A DNA stretch of 64,000 nucleotides from Bog-257 sp963834135 (lineage in GTDB: Bacteria > Acidobacteriota > Terriglobia > Terriglobales > Acidobacteriaceae): positions 186,001 through 250,000 of the forward strand of contig CAWIAN010000008.1 of the NCBI GenBank assembly GCA_963834135.1. The letters run 5' to 3'. This document shows positions 1 to 7,479 of this stretch, piece by piece (positions within the stretch are counted from its first letter, which is position 1; each line of letters opens with the position of its first letter). Made by a program: the position numbers and the translations under genes. A model generated the notes under the pieces. It saw only the letters and a list, made by a program, of their open reading frames with translations, was not told where the DNA came from and ran no database searches.

Positions 1-722
1 GCTTTGACGTGCAGCAGGTCAGCCCCACTGCAAGCTGGAGCAAGTGGCCGTTCCTCGCACTCGGCGTGGAGATGGGCGTCCTCGGCGCAATCTACAACCT
101 GATCATCATGCGGCTATTGCGCATCACCGACAAGATGGCGCGGCTGTCTTCGTTGCAACGCGCGGCGATTATCGGAGCGGTCGTCGGCCTGGTCGCATGG
201 TTCGTACCGGCGATGGTGGGAGGCGGCGACTTGATCACCCAGGCCATCCTCACCAACCAATTCCAACTCGCCACGCTGGTCACGATTTTCGCGGTGCGCT
301 TCCTGATTGGACCGTGGTCCTACGCTGCGGGATGTCCCGGCGGACTGTTTGCGCCGCTGCTGTTGCTGGGGGCTTCGTCGGGCGCGATGTTTGCCTCGAT
401 CGTCGATCGTGTTGCTCCGTCGGCGCATATCTCGCCGGTAGCCTGCGCCATCGTCGGCATGGGAGCGCTGTTCACCGCCAGCGTGCGTGCGCCGTTGACC
501 GGCATTGTCTTGGCGGTGGAGATGACGGGCCGCGCCGACCTGACCCTCGGCCTCCTGGGAGCATCGCTCACGGCAATGATGGTGACCATGCTGCTGCAAA
601 GCGAGCCTATCTACGACAGCCTGAAGCGGAGAATGCTCTCACAAACCACGGTAAACCCAAGAAGGGTAGATGCGGGGGTGCAAAAGCCTGGCGATTCATC
701 ACTTCACGACCCGTCGCCGTAG
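1..722 (+). CDS. ClC-family chloride channel / H+-Cl- antiporter, C-terminal part (5' end outside window)
   Basis: The open frame enters from the left edge, so the N-terminal half is missing. The visible part carries hallmarks of the ClC fold: a GGLFAP motif like the conserved GxFxP chloride-binding loop (about 340 bases in), followed by long hydrophobic helices and the TGIVLAVEMT stretch typical of the penultimate ClC helices. ClC proteins are dimeric inner-membrane channels or proton/chloride exchangers. No CBS domain follows. The last residues, after LKRRMLSQTT, look unrelated to the family, and the stop codon lies inside a REP palindrome (713-727), so the natural C-terminus may have been changed by repeat insertion. 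Family assignment is firm; channel versus antiporter cannot be decided because the gating-glutamate region is not in the window. Confidence 0.88.
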   Translation, partial: FDVQQVSPTASWSKWPFLALGVEMGVLGAIYNLIIMRLLRITDKMARLSSLQRAAIIGAVVGLVAWFVPAMVGGGDLITQAILTNQFQLATLVTIFAVRFLIGPWSYAAGCPGGLFAPLLLLGASSGAMFASIVDRVAPSAHISPVACAIVGMGALFTASVRAPLTGIVLAVEMTGRADLTLGLLGASLTAMMVTMLLQSEPIYDSLKRRMLSQTTVNPRRVDAGVQKPGDSSLHDPSP

Positions 723-797
723 GCGACACACAGGTTAGCCCCGCCGTTCACGGCGGGGGCTCGCGCATAATTTTGGCTCTTGGAGTGCCGTAGGCAC
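713..797 (+). repeat. REP-like repeat, left copy flanking the RAYT transposase
   Basis: The segment contains three small palindromes: GTCGCCGTAGGCGAC (713-727), a CCCCGCCG...CGGCGGGG hairpin, and GTGCCGTAGGCAC (785-797). The same three occur in the same order on the opposite strand at 1303-1385, so the two copies form a long imperfect inverted pair around the transposase gene. Confidence 0.85.
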
Positions 798-802
798 GAC
801 AT

Positions 803-1240
803 CTAGCCGAAAACAAATTTGTTGTCGTACTCGATGCCGTATTTCTGCAACAGCGTAACGAACTCCTGCTCGAAGCTGTATTTTTTGTGATGCCCCTCTT
901 GGTTGGCGATATAAAAGAGCACGGTCTCCCGCTGCGATCGGCCGATCGCAAACGCGCCATATCCCTGCTGCCATGCAAACGGAGTTGCCGCGGAGTTGAG
1001 CCAATGCGCGCTGCTGCCTTTGAGGTGTTGCAATGCTTGCGCGATGGGCATGGTGGTCGGTAAATCCAACAGGAGATGCACGTGATTTGCCGTGCCTCCC
1101 GCAGCGAGGAGCGGAATCCCTTTTCCGTTTGCAATTCCTTGCATGTATCGCCAGAGACGCTGCGGATCACGGATGATATCCCGACGCTCCTTGGTGCTGA
1201 AGACGCAATGGACGAGCAGGGAAGAATAGGTATGAGCCAC
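803..1240 (-). CDS. REP-associated tyrosine transposase (RAYT, IS200-like Y1 family)
   Basis: 145 residues, a normal length for the Y1 transposase fold. The HUH metal-binding motif is seen as NHVHLLL (His53, His55), and the candidate catalytic tyrosine is Tyr110 in the segment FYIANQEGHHKK, which resembles the conserved C-terminal block of TnpA-REP proteins. The start codon is GTG. Such enzymes cleave and rejoin single-stranded DNA at hairpins and are the presumed movers of REP sequences. Here the gene lies between two inverted REP copies (713-797 and 1303-1385), the usual arrangement of a RAYT with its own substrate repeats. All key residues are present, so it may be active. Confidence 0.9.
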   Translation of the reverse strand: MAHTYSSLLVHCVFSTKERRDIIRDPQRLWRYMQGIANGKGIPLLAAGGTANHVHLLLDLPTTMPIAQALQHLKGSSAHWLNSAATPFAWQQGYGAFAIGRSQRETVLFYIANQEGHHKKYSFEQEFVTLLQKYGIEYDNKFVFG

Positions 1241-1302
1241 CCTGCAACCATATCCAAATTATTTATGGGATTTCGGTGATGAACGGCACAGGTATGGGTA
1301 TC

Positions 1303-1385
1303 GTGCCTACGGCACTTGAGCCTGCATGAGCTACGCTTTCCCCGCCGTAAACGGCGGGGCTAACCTGTGCGTCGCCTCCGGCGAC
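1303..1385 (-). repeat. REP-like repeat, right copy flanking the RAYT transposase
   Basis: Reverse-complement counterpart of 713-797, with hairpins GTGCCTACGGCAC, CCCCGCCG...CGGCGGGG and GTCGCCTCCGGCGAC. Differences from the left copy are mostly in loops and spacers. Confidence 0.85.
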
Positions 1386-1417
1386 ATAATCAACCATTTC
1401 GATTCTGATGCTGCTGG

Positions 1418-2320
1418 CTACCCCGCAACACTCACCCGTGCCACCATCCTGTGCTGCTCGCCGGGCGCGAGCTCAACCGCGTAATCCCCGACATTCGTGA
1501 CCTCAATGCACAGCATCGATTTCCACTGATCCTGCCCCAGATCTTTTAAGGCCGCCGCCTTCTCAGGAAACGGATTCCAGATGACCGTGGTACGGGAGTG
1601 CTCTTTGGTGACGACTATCTTACGCTGTAAGACACCGTCGACCATCCGCAATGGCTTCTCGGTATCGAGATAAACGCGATCGGTTTCGGCCTTGACCAGC
1701 ACGTCGCCGGTCTGCGTCTTTTCACGAAACGAATCGGTTTTGTCGAGATATTGCGTGTGATCCAGCCCGGAAATGCTGGTCTTGGTGGCATCTCCCACTT
1801 TGTAGTACGCGTGCAGCGCTTCCTCAAAGCGTAATGGCGCCATGCCCGTGTTGCTCGCAATCAGCTCCAGCACCAGCTCCGCGCCGAAGGTCGCGCGATA
1901 CAGCAGACGAAAATCCGACGGCCACCATTTCTGCGTGCTCTTGGAGCTGTCGGTAAACATGGTGACCGAGACCTCATCGCCCTTATGCTCGATGGAATCC
2001 AGATGCCACGATTTGGTGCGCACAAAGCCATGTGCCGGCGCCTTCGGATCGTCGGCCTTGTCGCCGAACCAGGGGAAGCAGACCGGCACTCCTCCGCGGA
2101 TGGCCGCGCCATCCTGCCACAGCGAACGCGGGCTGAGATAGAGAACTTCTTTTGCCCCGTCCGGTCTCCACGAGGTGACATGCGCGCCATGCAGATACAT
2201 CTCGCCCGACGCGGCGGGCGTAGCAATTCGCACCTTCGCCAAGCCGCCTTTGCCCTCGACCACGGTGGCGAAGTCCGGTATTCCAAAACGGCGATTGAGT
2301 TCAGCAGCGGAAGTCGGCAT
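1418..2320 (-). CDS. D-hexose-6-phosphate mutarotase (YeaD-type aldose 1-epimerase)
   Basis: 300 residues, the usual size. It interconverts alpha and beta anomers of glucose 6-phosphate and related sugars in the cytoplasm. Conserved blocks of this galactose-mutarotase subfamily are visible: GGVPVCFPWFG (about residues 76-86), APAHGFVR with a putative catalytic His, the FEEALHAYY block, and the basic-acidic segment near the C-terminus. An AGGAAA element just upstream of the ATG supports this start. It is divergent from the pentose phosphate genes that start at 2707, which use the glucose 6-phosphate pool it acts on. Confidence 0.88.
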   Translation of the reverse strand: MPTSAAELNRRFGIPDFATVVEGKGGLAKVRIATPAASGEMYLHGAHVTSWRPDGAKEVLYLSPRSLWQDGAAIRGGVPVCFPWFGDKADDPKAPAHGFVRTKSWHLDSIEHKGDEVSVTMFTDSSKSTQKWWPSDFRLLYRATFGAELVLELIASNTGMAPLRFEEALHAYYKVGDATKTSISGLDHTQYLDKTDSFREKTQTGDVLVKAETDRVYLDTEKPLRMVDGVLQRKIVVTKEHSRTTVIWNPFPEKAAALKDLGQDQWKSMLCIEVTNVGDYAVELAPGEQHRMVARVSVAG

Positions 2321-2368
2321 TGCATTTCCTATTTCCCTCGAACGACCCCTCTCACAATAATCAAAAGT

Positions 2369-2501
2369 GTCATCCTGAGCGCAGCACTCGCAGTTTGCGA
2401 GTGCGGAGTCGAAGGACCCCTAGAGTCGTCGGGATCTTTCCTGGGGTAGCGGTCCTTCGACTCCGCAGCGCAAGAGCCGCGCTGTTCCGCTCAGGATGAC
2501 A
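2369..2501. repeat. Intergenic palindromic repeat, family A
   Basis: 133-base element with perfect 13-base inverted ends, TGTCATCCTGAGC and GCTCAGGATGACA, and inner arms containing GTCGAAGGACC and GGTCCTTCGAC. Related copies are at 4961-5124, 8522-8603 and 35486-35538. It fills most of the 386-base gap between the mutarotase and transaldolase genes, where no other gene is seen. Confidence 0.8.
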
Positions 2502-2706
2502 CCTCGATGATAGGCGAAGCGCTCATCCGAGCGTCACCCCAGCAAATTGTGAATACCCTGATAAATTCCACGAACTCGTTGTATAGTGTCGCAATACTCT
2601 TTGCTTCGCCGGCTCTGTGACGACAGCAACTCTGACTGCAACTTTTACCAGTTGAACGCATCTTGGCTGACTGATAGATTTCCATCCTGCCATTTGAGGT
2701 GACGCA

Positions 2707-3786
2707 ATGAAAGCGACGCAATTATTGCATGATCGCGGCCAGAGTCTCTGGCTCGACAACATCACACGCGACCTGCTCGACAGCGGTACGCTGAAGGGTT
2801 ATATCGACGAGCTCTCGGTGACCGGGCTCACATCGAACCCTACGATTTTCGACCAGGCAATCAAGAAGAGTGCAACATACGATCCTGCCATTCAGAAGAA
2901 GCTCGGCGAAGGCAAGTCCGGCGAAGGGCTGTTCTTCGAGCTGGCGTTGGAGGACTTGACCCGCGCCGCCGATCTGTTCCGTCCGACCTACGACCAGACG
3001 AAGAGTGTTGACGGTTATGTGTCGCTCGAAGTCTCGCCGCTGCTGGCTTACGACACGGCGAGCACGCTGGCCGCAGCGAAAGGTCTGCACGCGCGCGCCA
3101 ACCGCCCCAACTTGTTCATCAAAATTCCCGGAACCAAGGAAGGTCTGCCCGCGATCGAAGAGTCAATCTTCGCCGGCGTGTCCGTCAATGTGACACTCCT
3201 GTTCTCGCGCGAGCAATATCTCGCCGCCGCTGAAGCGTACCTGCGCGGTATCGAGCGCCGCATTGCCGCAGGCTTGCCGACCAACGTCAACTCGGTCGCA
3301 TCGGTCTTTATCAGCCGCTGGGACGTTGCGGTTTCGAAGACGGTTTCCGACAATCTGAAGGACAAACTGGGCATCGCGATCGCCGGTCGTATCTACAAGG
3401 CGTATGTCGATCTGCTGGCCACGCCGCGCTGGCAGGCGATCGTGAAGGCCGGCTATCATCCACAGCGCTTGCTGTGGGCGAGCACGGGCACGAAAGATCC
3501 GAAGGCGTCCGACATTCTGTACATCAAGGCGCTGGCCGCTCCCAACACCGTCAACACCATGCCCGAGGCGACGCTGAAGGCCTTTGGTGACCACGGCGAG
3601 GTGGGCGCGTTGATGGCGACCGACGGCGGCGACTGCGAAGCGGTGCTGGCCGAGTTCCAGAAGGCCGGGGTCGATGTCGACGCGCTGGCCGCGCAGTTGC
3701 AGGAAGAAGGCGCGAAGTCGTTCGTCAGTTCGTGGAATGAGCTGATGAAGGTGATCGAGTCGAAGAGCGCGGTGCTGGCGAAGTAA
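2707..3786 (+). CDS. tal: Transaldolase
   Basis: 359 residues, matching the longer bacterial transaldolase subgroup (E. coli TalB is about 316). It moves a dihydroxyacetone unit between sedoheptulose 7-phosphate and glyceraldehyde 3-phosphate in the non-oxidative pentose phosphate pathway. The Schiff-base lysine is Lys139 in NLFIKIPGT. Other family blocks are LTSNPTIFDQAI near residue 41 and SVNVTLLFS after residue 165. A GAGGT element seven bases before the ATG supports the start. It is followed by gnd and pgl on the same strand, with repeat-filled gaps of 134 and 253 bases. Confidence 0.96.
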   Translation: MKATQLLHDRGQSLWLDNITRDLLDSGTLKGYIDELSVTGLTSNPTIFDQAIKKSATYDPAIQKKLGEGKSGEGLFFELALEDLTRAADLFRPTYDQTKSVDGYVSLEVSPLLAYDTASTLAAAKGLHARANRPNLFIKIPGTKEGLPAIEESIFAGVSVNVTLLFSREQYLAAAEAYLRGIERRIAAGLPTNVNSVASVFISRWDVAVSKTVSDNLKDKLGIAIAGRIYKAYVDLLATPRWQAIVKAGYHPQRLLWASTGTKDPKASDILYIKALAAPNTVNTMPEATLKAFGDHGEVGALMATDGGDCEAVLAEFQKAGVDVDALAAQLQEEGAKSFVSSWNELMKVIESKSAVLAK

Positions 3787-3793
3787 GAGCGAG

Positions 3794-3873
3794 TTCACCA
3801 CGGAGACACGGAGGTCACGGAGAAAATCGATTTCATTTTCTCTAACCTCCGTGTTCTCCGTGCCTCCGTGGTG
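3794..3873. repeat. Intergenic palindromic repeat, family B
   Basis: A long hairpin between tal and gnd. The left arm reads CACCACGGAGACACGGAGG and the right arm is its near-complement ending CCTCCGTGGTG. Further copies are at 10252-10324 and 29356-29421. It could act as an RNA processing or partial termination element within the operon; that is inference. Confidence 0.75.
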
Positions 3874-3920
3874 GAGAAGGTTTCTGCACTCAAAAAACAA
3901 GTTTGGAATAGGAGCTCACG

Positions 3921-4940
3921 ATGCAACTCGGAATGGTTGGTCTGGGACGTATGGGCGCGAACATGGTTCGCCGGCTCATGAAGGCGGGACACGAGTGCGT
4001 AGTCTATGACGTGTTCCCGAAGTCAGTGGAAGAACTGGTGAAAGAGAAGGCCGTCGGCTCGTCTTCGTTGCAGGAATTCTGTAGCAAGCTTTCGAAGCCG
4101 CGTGCCATCTGGCTGATGGTTCCCGCGGCCGTCGTCGACGAGACTATCGCCGGCATCGTTCCTCATCTCGAGAAGGACGACATCCTCATCGACGGCGGCA
4201 ACTCGTATTACATCGACGACATTCGCCGGGCGAAAGAGCTCGCGAAGAAGGGCATCCACTACGTCGATGTGGGCACCAGCGGCGGCGTATGGGGCCTGGA
4301 GCGCGGCTACTGCATGATGATCGGCGGCGAGCAGGCGCAGGTGCAGCATCTCGATCCCATCTTCAAGACGCTGGCTCCGGGACGCGGCAACATCGATCGC
4401 ACTCCCGGCCGCGAGAAGGCTGGCGGCACGTCGGAAGAGGGCTATCTGCACTGCGGACCCAATGGCGGCGGGCACTTCGTCAAGATGGTGCACAACGGCA
4501 TCGAGTACGGCATCATGGCCGCGTACGCCGAAGGGCTGAATGTGATTAAGTCGGCCAACATCGGCAAGCACAAGGAAACGATTGACGCCGAGACCACGCC
4601 GCTGCGCGATCCCGAGCACTACATGTACGACTTCAACCTTCCCGACGTAACCGAAGTCTGGCGGCGCGGCAGCGTCATCGCCTCGTGGTTGCTGGATTTG
4701 ACGGCGACGGCATTGCTTGCCGACCCGCAACTGGCGAAGTTTGCCGGCCGTGTCTCGGATTCGGGCGAAGGTCGCTGGACCATCAAGGCCGGTATCGACG
4801 AAGGCGTGCCGACCGGAGTGCTGACCACTGCGCTGTACGAGCGCTTCAGCTCGCGCGGCGAAGCCGACTTCGCGGACAAACTGCTGTCGGCGATGCGCTA
4901 CGAGTTTGGTGGCCATCTGGAGAAGGCCGCAGGGAAGTAG
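3921..4940 (+). CDS. gnd: 6-phosphogluconate dehydrogenase (decarboxylating), short NAD-type
   Basis: 339 residues, the short (GndA/YqeC-like) class rather than the ~470-residue classical enzyme. It oxidises and decarboxylates 6-phosphogluconate to ribulose 5-phosphate. The Rossmann motif GLGRMGANM starts at residue 7, DGGNS at 91-95 and the substrate signature GTSGGVWG at 118-125. The catalytic region GGGHFVKMVHNGIEYG contains Lys188, Asn192 and Glu195. The second Rossmann strand ends with Asp30 (VVYD), where NADP enzymes usually carry an Asn-Arg-Thr motif, so NAD preference is likely. A GGAG element precedes the ATG. Confidence 0.95.
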   Translation: MQLGMVGLGRMGANMVRRLMKAGHECVVYDVFPKSVEELVKEKAVGSSSLQEFCSKLSKPRAIWLMVPAAVVDETIAGIVPHLEKDDILIDGGNSYYIDDIRRAKELAKKGIHYVDVGTSGGVWGLERGYCMMIGGEQAQVQHLDPIFKTLAPGRGNIDRTPGREKAGGTSEEGYLHCGPNGGGHFVKMVHNGIEYGIMAAYAEGLNVIKSANIGKHKETIDAETTPLRDPEHYMYDFNLPDVTEVWRRGSVIASWLLDLTATALLADPQLAKFAGRVSDSGEGRWTIKAGIDEGVPTGVLTTALYERFSSRGEADFADKLLSAMRYEFGGHLEKAAGK

Positions 4941-4960
4941 AAACAAATTTCGTTCACGAA

Positions 4961-5124
4961 TTGTCACCCTGAGTTGAGCGTCCGCCCTGATTTTTTGATC
5001 CGCGCTTTTGCGGATCGGGCGGATGCAGGGTCGAAGGACCTCTACCGGTGGGAAGGTCCTTCTCAGGGTAGCGGTCCTTCGACTCCGCAGTGCAAAAGCG
5101 GCACTGCTGTGCGCAGGATGACAA
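4961..5124. repeat. Intergenic palindromic repeat, family A
   Basis: A second, more diverged copy of the 2369-2501 element, with ends TTGTCACCCTGAG and GCAGGATGACAA and internal GGTCCTTCGACTCCGCAG. It occupies most of the gnd-pgl gap. Confidence 0.7.
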
Positions 5125-5193
5125 AGTTCTTGCGAGGTACGAAGGCACCTCCGCTGGGGATCGCACTTCCGACTTCCACTCCCAGGAGAAACG

Positions 5194-5880
5194 ATGAACG
5201 TTGAAATTTATCCTGATGCCGCTTCGTTGGCTAAGCGCGCGGCTGGCGTGATTGCAGCTGACGCACGGGCCGCAGTCGCCGCTCGCGGCCGCTTCGTCAT
5301 GGCTGTCAGCGGCGGCAAGAGTCCCTGGGTCATGCTGGCCGACTTGGCCGACGAAGATGTTCCCTGGGCCAACGTGCATGTCTTCCAGATCGACGAGCGC
5401 ATCGCGCCCGCCGGCGATCCCGACCGCAACTACGTTCATCTGCGCGACAGTCTTCTGCAGCACGCACCCATCCCGCCGGAGCAAATCTACGCCATGCCGG
5501 TGGAACAGCCGGATTCGGAAGCCGCAGCCAAACAGTATGCTCAGACGCTGGAGAGTGTTGCCGGCAAGCCGCCCGTGCTCGACCTCGCTCATCTGGGCCT
5601 TGGACCCGACGGCCACACTGCGTCGCTCATTCCGGGCGATCCCGTGCTCAAGGTCACTGATCGCGACATCGCCGTCACCGGCGTCTATCAAGGGCGCACG
5701 CGCATGACGATGACTTATCCCGTCATCAATCGCGCTCGCAAAATCATGTGGCTGGTGAGCGGTAAAGACAAAGTCGACGCGATGAAGAAGCTGCGCGCTG
5801 CCGATCCATCAATCCCCGGAGGCCGCATCAGCCAGACCCAGGCAATACTGCTGGCCGACAAGGACGCAGCGGGGGAGTAG
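5194..5880 (+). CDS. pgl: 6-phosphogluconolactonase
   Basis: 228 residues, a typical DevB/SOL-type length. It hydrolyses 6-phosphogluconolactone to 6-phosphogluconate. The three family signatures are visible: SGGKSP (39-44), IDERIAP (67-72) and LGLGPDGHTASLIPG (134-148) with the conserved Asp-Gly-His. An AGGAG element precedes the ATG. Together with gnd it covers two of the three oxidative pentose phosphate steps; glucose-6-phosphate dehydrogenase (zwf) is not in the window. Confidence 0.95.
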   Translation: MNVEIYPDAASLAKRAAGVIAADARAAVAARGRFVMAVSGGKSPWVMLADLADEDVPWANVHVFQIDERIAPAGDPDRNYVHLRDSLLQHAPIPPEQIYAMPVEQPDSEAAAKQYAQTLESVAGKPPVLDLAHLGLGPDGHTASLIPGDPVLKVTDRDIAVTGVYQGRTRMTMTYPVINRARKIMWLVSGKDKVDAMKKLRAADPSIPGGRISQTQAILLADKDAAGE

Positions 5881-5888
5881 GCGAATGG

Positions 5889-6548
5889 CTAACCCGCCGG
5901 CGGTTCCAACGCTGCAGCCAGGCGCAGGCGCCTGACCGTTGCCTTGTCCAGATCGTTGACGCCGTGGCTGACAATCACAAGCTTGTGGAACAAACACCCC
6001 ATCCCGAGTTTGTTGAACTCGGGCTTGTCAACGCGATAGGGGACGATCGTCGACCGTTGAAGCGGCTGCTTACCGCCAAACAGCACGCCATCGCCACCGT
6101 AAAACTCTTCCTTGGGATCAAGGAACGCGTAGTTAAGTCGCCCTGCATGAACAGAATATGACCTGACACTGCCGGCGTTCGCGTCGCGCAACACCCACCG
6201 CTCGGATATCCAGGTTGAGATGATCGCAACCACGGAGACGCACAGGATGATGCCCCCGCGCCAGATGAGCATCAGCAGGAAAGCGTTTGGCGGCAAACGG
6301 TCGAGAAGGTCGAGTGCCCACCGCGATTCGTGAACCGACTGCGCGATCAAAAAGGCGACGGCCGCGAACGTCGGTATAAACAGCATCCACAGGCGGATGA
6401 GTTCAATCTTTACGGCAATCTGGTCGTTCTGTAAGCAACGTCGCCCCAAGGCGTCGAAGAAAATCACGGTCGTTTTCAGGATGAACGCTTCCTTGCGCGG
6501 ACGCAGCACGAATCCAAACAGGACGACAACGGGCAAGGCGACGGTCAT
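5889..6548 (-). CDS. Putative inner-membrane protein, function unknown (possibly frameshifted at the N-terminus)
   Basis: From the ATG at 6548 the product is 219 residues, with hydrophobic segments beginning TVALPVVVLFGFVL, MLFIPTFAAVAFLIAQ and FLLMLIWRGGIILC, then a soluble C-terminal part. No family is recognised. Upstream, a different minus frame (start near 6678) encodes MRTWQIFVVGTAISSAAL, which looks like a genuine first membrane helix. It continues sensibly into this frame if one base is added or removed near 6560-6575, so the intact protein may be about 255 residues. The gene converges on pgl with an eight-base gap. Confidence 0.5.
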   Translation of the reverse strand: MTVALPVVVLFGFVLRPRKEAFILKTTVIFFDALGRRCLQNDQIAVKIELIRLWMLFIPTFAAVAFLIAQSVHESRWALDLLDRLPPNAFLLMLIWRGGIILCVSVVAIISTWISERWVLRDANAGSVRSYSVHAGRLNYAFLDPKEEFYGGDGVLFGGKQPLQRSTIVPYRVDKPEFNKLGMGCLFHKLVIVSHGVNDLDKATVRRLRLAAALEPPAG

Positions 6549-6749
6549 TGCGCCGGGAAGGGAGGACTGGAAAACGGAATAGCAAAGCGGCACTCGAGAT
6601 CGCCGTGCCGACCACGAAGATTTGCCATGTCCGCATTTCTGCACTTTTCTCTACAGTAGGGTCCATGCGCAATGACAAAGTCGCAGTGCGGCCCTAACCT
6701 TGGCGATCCTGAAACGCCGCCAAAATTCCACGCTGTTCGGCCAGTGAGA

Positions 6750-7172
6750 TTAGATTCCAATCAGTCGCAAGCGGGGAAAGGCGGCTCGATATAGTCGATC
6801 GTCAAGGGTGAGGAGGGGGCAGTCTCGGGCAAGAGCGTGAGCGCCGATCAGGAAGTCGGCCAATATTCGACGTGGGCCGGCACCGGAACTGCTTCGTCGC
6901 CGCGAGGCATACTTCTGAAACGCCCGTCCAGCGTTGCGCCAGATCTCTTCGCCAAGACCCCAATCAACATTAATGCCGGTATCGAGAAGAAAAGCGTTAA
7001 CGAACGTCTCGGAGCGGCCGGGCGCAGCCATAAGCTCCGCGACGACCGGCGCGCTCAGCAGAAGACCACCAAGGGCCAACGCGCGCTCCAGAGCCGATTC
7101 GGCGGCTAAACTCAGCAGCTTGTTTTTGTCCCAGAGAGCAACGATTATGTTGGTATCGACGGCGGTGGTCAT
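6750..7172 (-). CDS. PIN-domain ribonuclease toxin (VapC-like)
   Basis: 140 residues, a VapC-like length. The acidic residues expected for a PIN metal site are present: Asp6 in VDTN, Glu46 in VAEL, Asp106 in ILADFLIGAHA, and Asp124/Asp125 in LTLDDRLY. The start is set by the overlap ATGA with the stop of the upstream AbrB-type antitoxin, which implies translational coupling; a longer in-frame start at 7196 would overlap more. PIN toxins cleave RNA and are neutralised by their partner antitoxin. Substrate is unknown. Confidence 0.88.
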   Translation of the reverse strand: MTTAVDTNIIVALWDKNKLLSLAAESALERALALGGLLLSAPVVAELMAAPGRSETFVNAFLLDTGINVDWGLGEEIWRNAGRAFQKYASRRRSSSGAGPRRILADFLIGAHALARDCPLLTLDDRLYRAAFPRLRLIGI

Positions 7173-7408
7173 TCTCCGCGCATCTTTCGCGTCCATTCCC
7201 GGATGGCTTTCCGCCCGGACGCGATCCCCGGGTTCCCGATGCCACGATATTTGGCAAATGGATTTACTTTGCGGGACGGCCGAACCCGGACTCCCTGCTC
7301 ATCGGCCTGGAAGATAAGGCTGTCGCCGGTCTTCAGTCCCAACAGCCGCCGAATGTCGCGGGGGACGGTTACCTGACCTTTGCTGGTAATGCGCGCTGCT
7401 TTTTGCAT
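7169..7408 (-). CDS. AbrB/MazE-type antitoxin of the PIN pair
   Basis: 79 residues. The N-terminal SpoVT/AbrB swapped-hairpin DNA-binding motif is clear: ARITSKGQVTVPRDIRRLLG followed by KTGDSLIF. The C-terminal tail (about residues 45-79) would be the toxin-binding part. It is the first gene of a two-gene operon with the PIN toxin and presumably represses its own promoter, as is usual for the family. Confidence 0.88.
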   Translation of the reverse strand: MQKAARITSKGQVTVPRDIRRLLGLKTGDSLIFQADEQGVRVRPSRKVNPFAKYRGIGNPGIASGRKAIREWTRKMRGE

Positions 7409-7479
7409 AGCTAGATTCCTTACTTAATCCTAATTCTCCTTACCTTTGAGAGCAAGTGTTTTGAGTTGGGCTGCTCCGC

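Noticed and set aside
6750..7408. PIN/AbrB pair as part of a larger defence island
   Set aside because: Neighbours are metabolic and glycosyltransferase genes; it looks like a solitary toxin-antitoxin pair.
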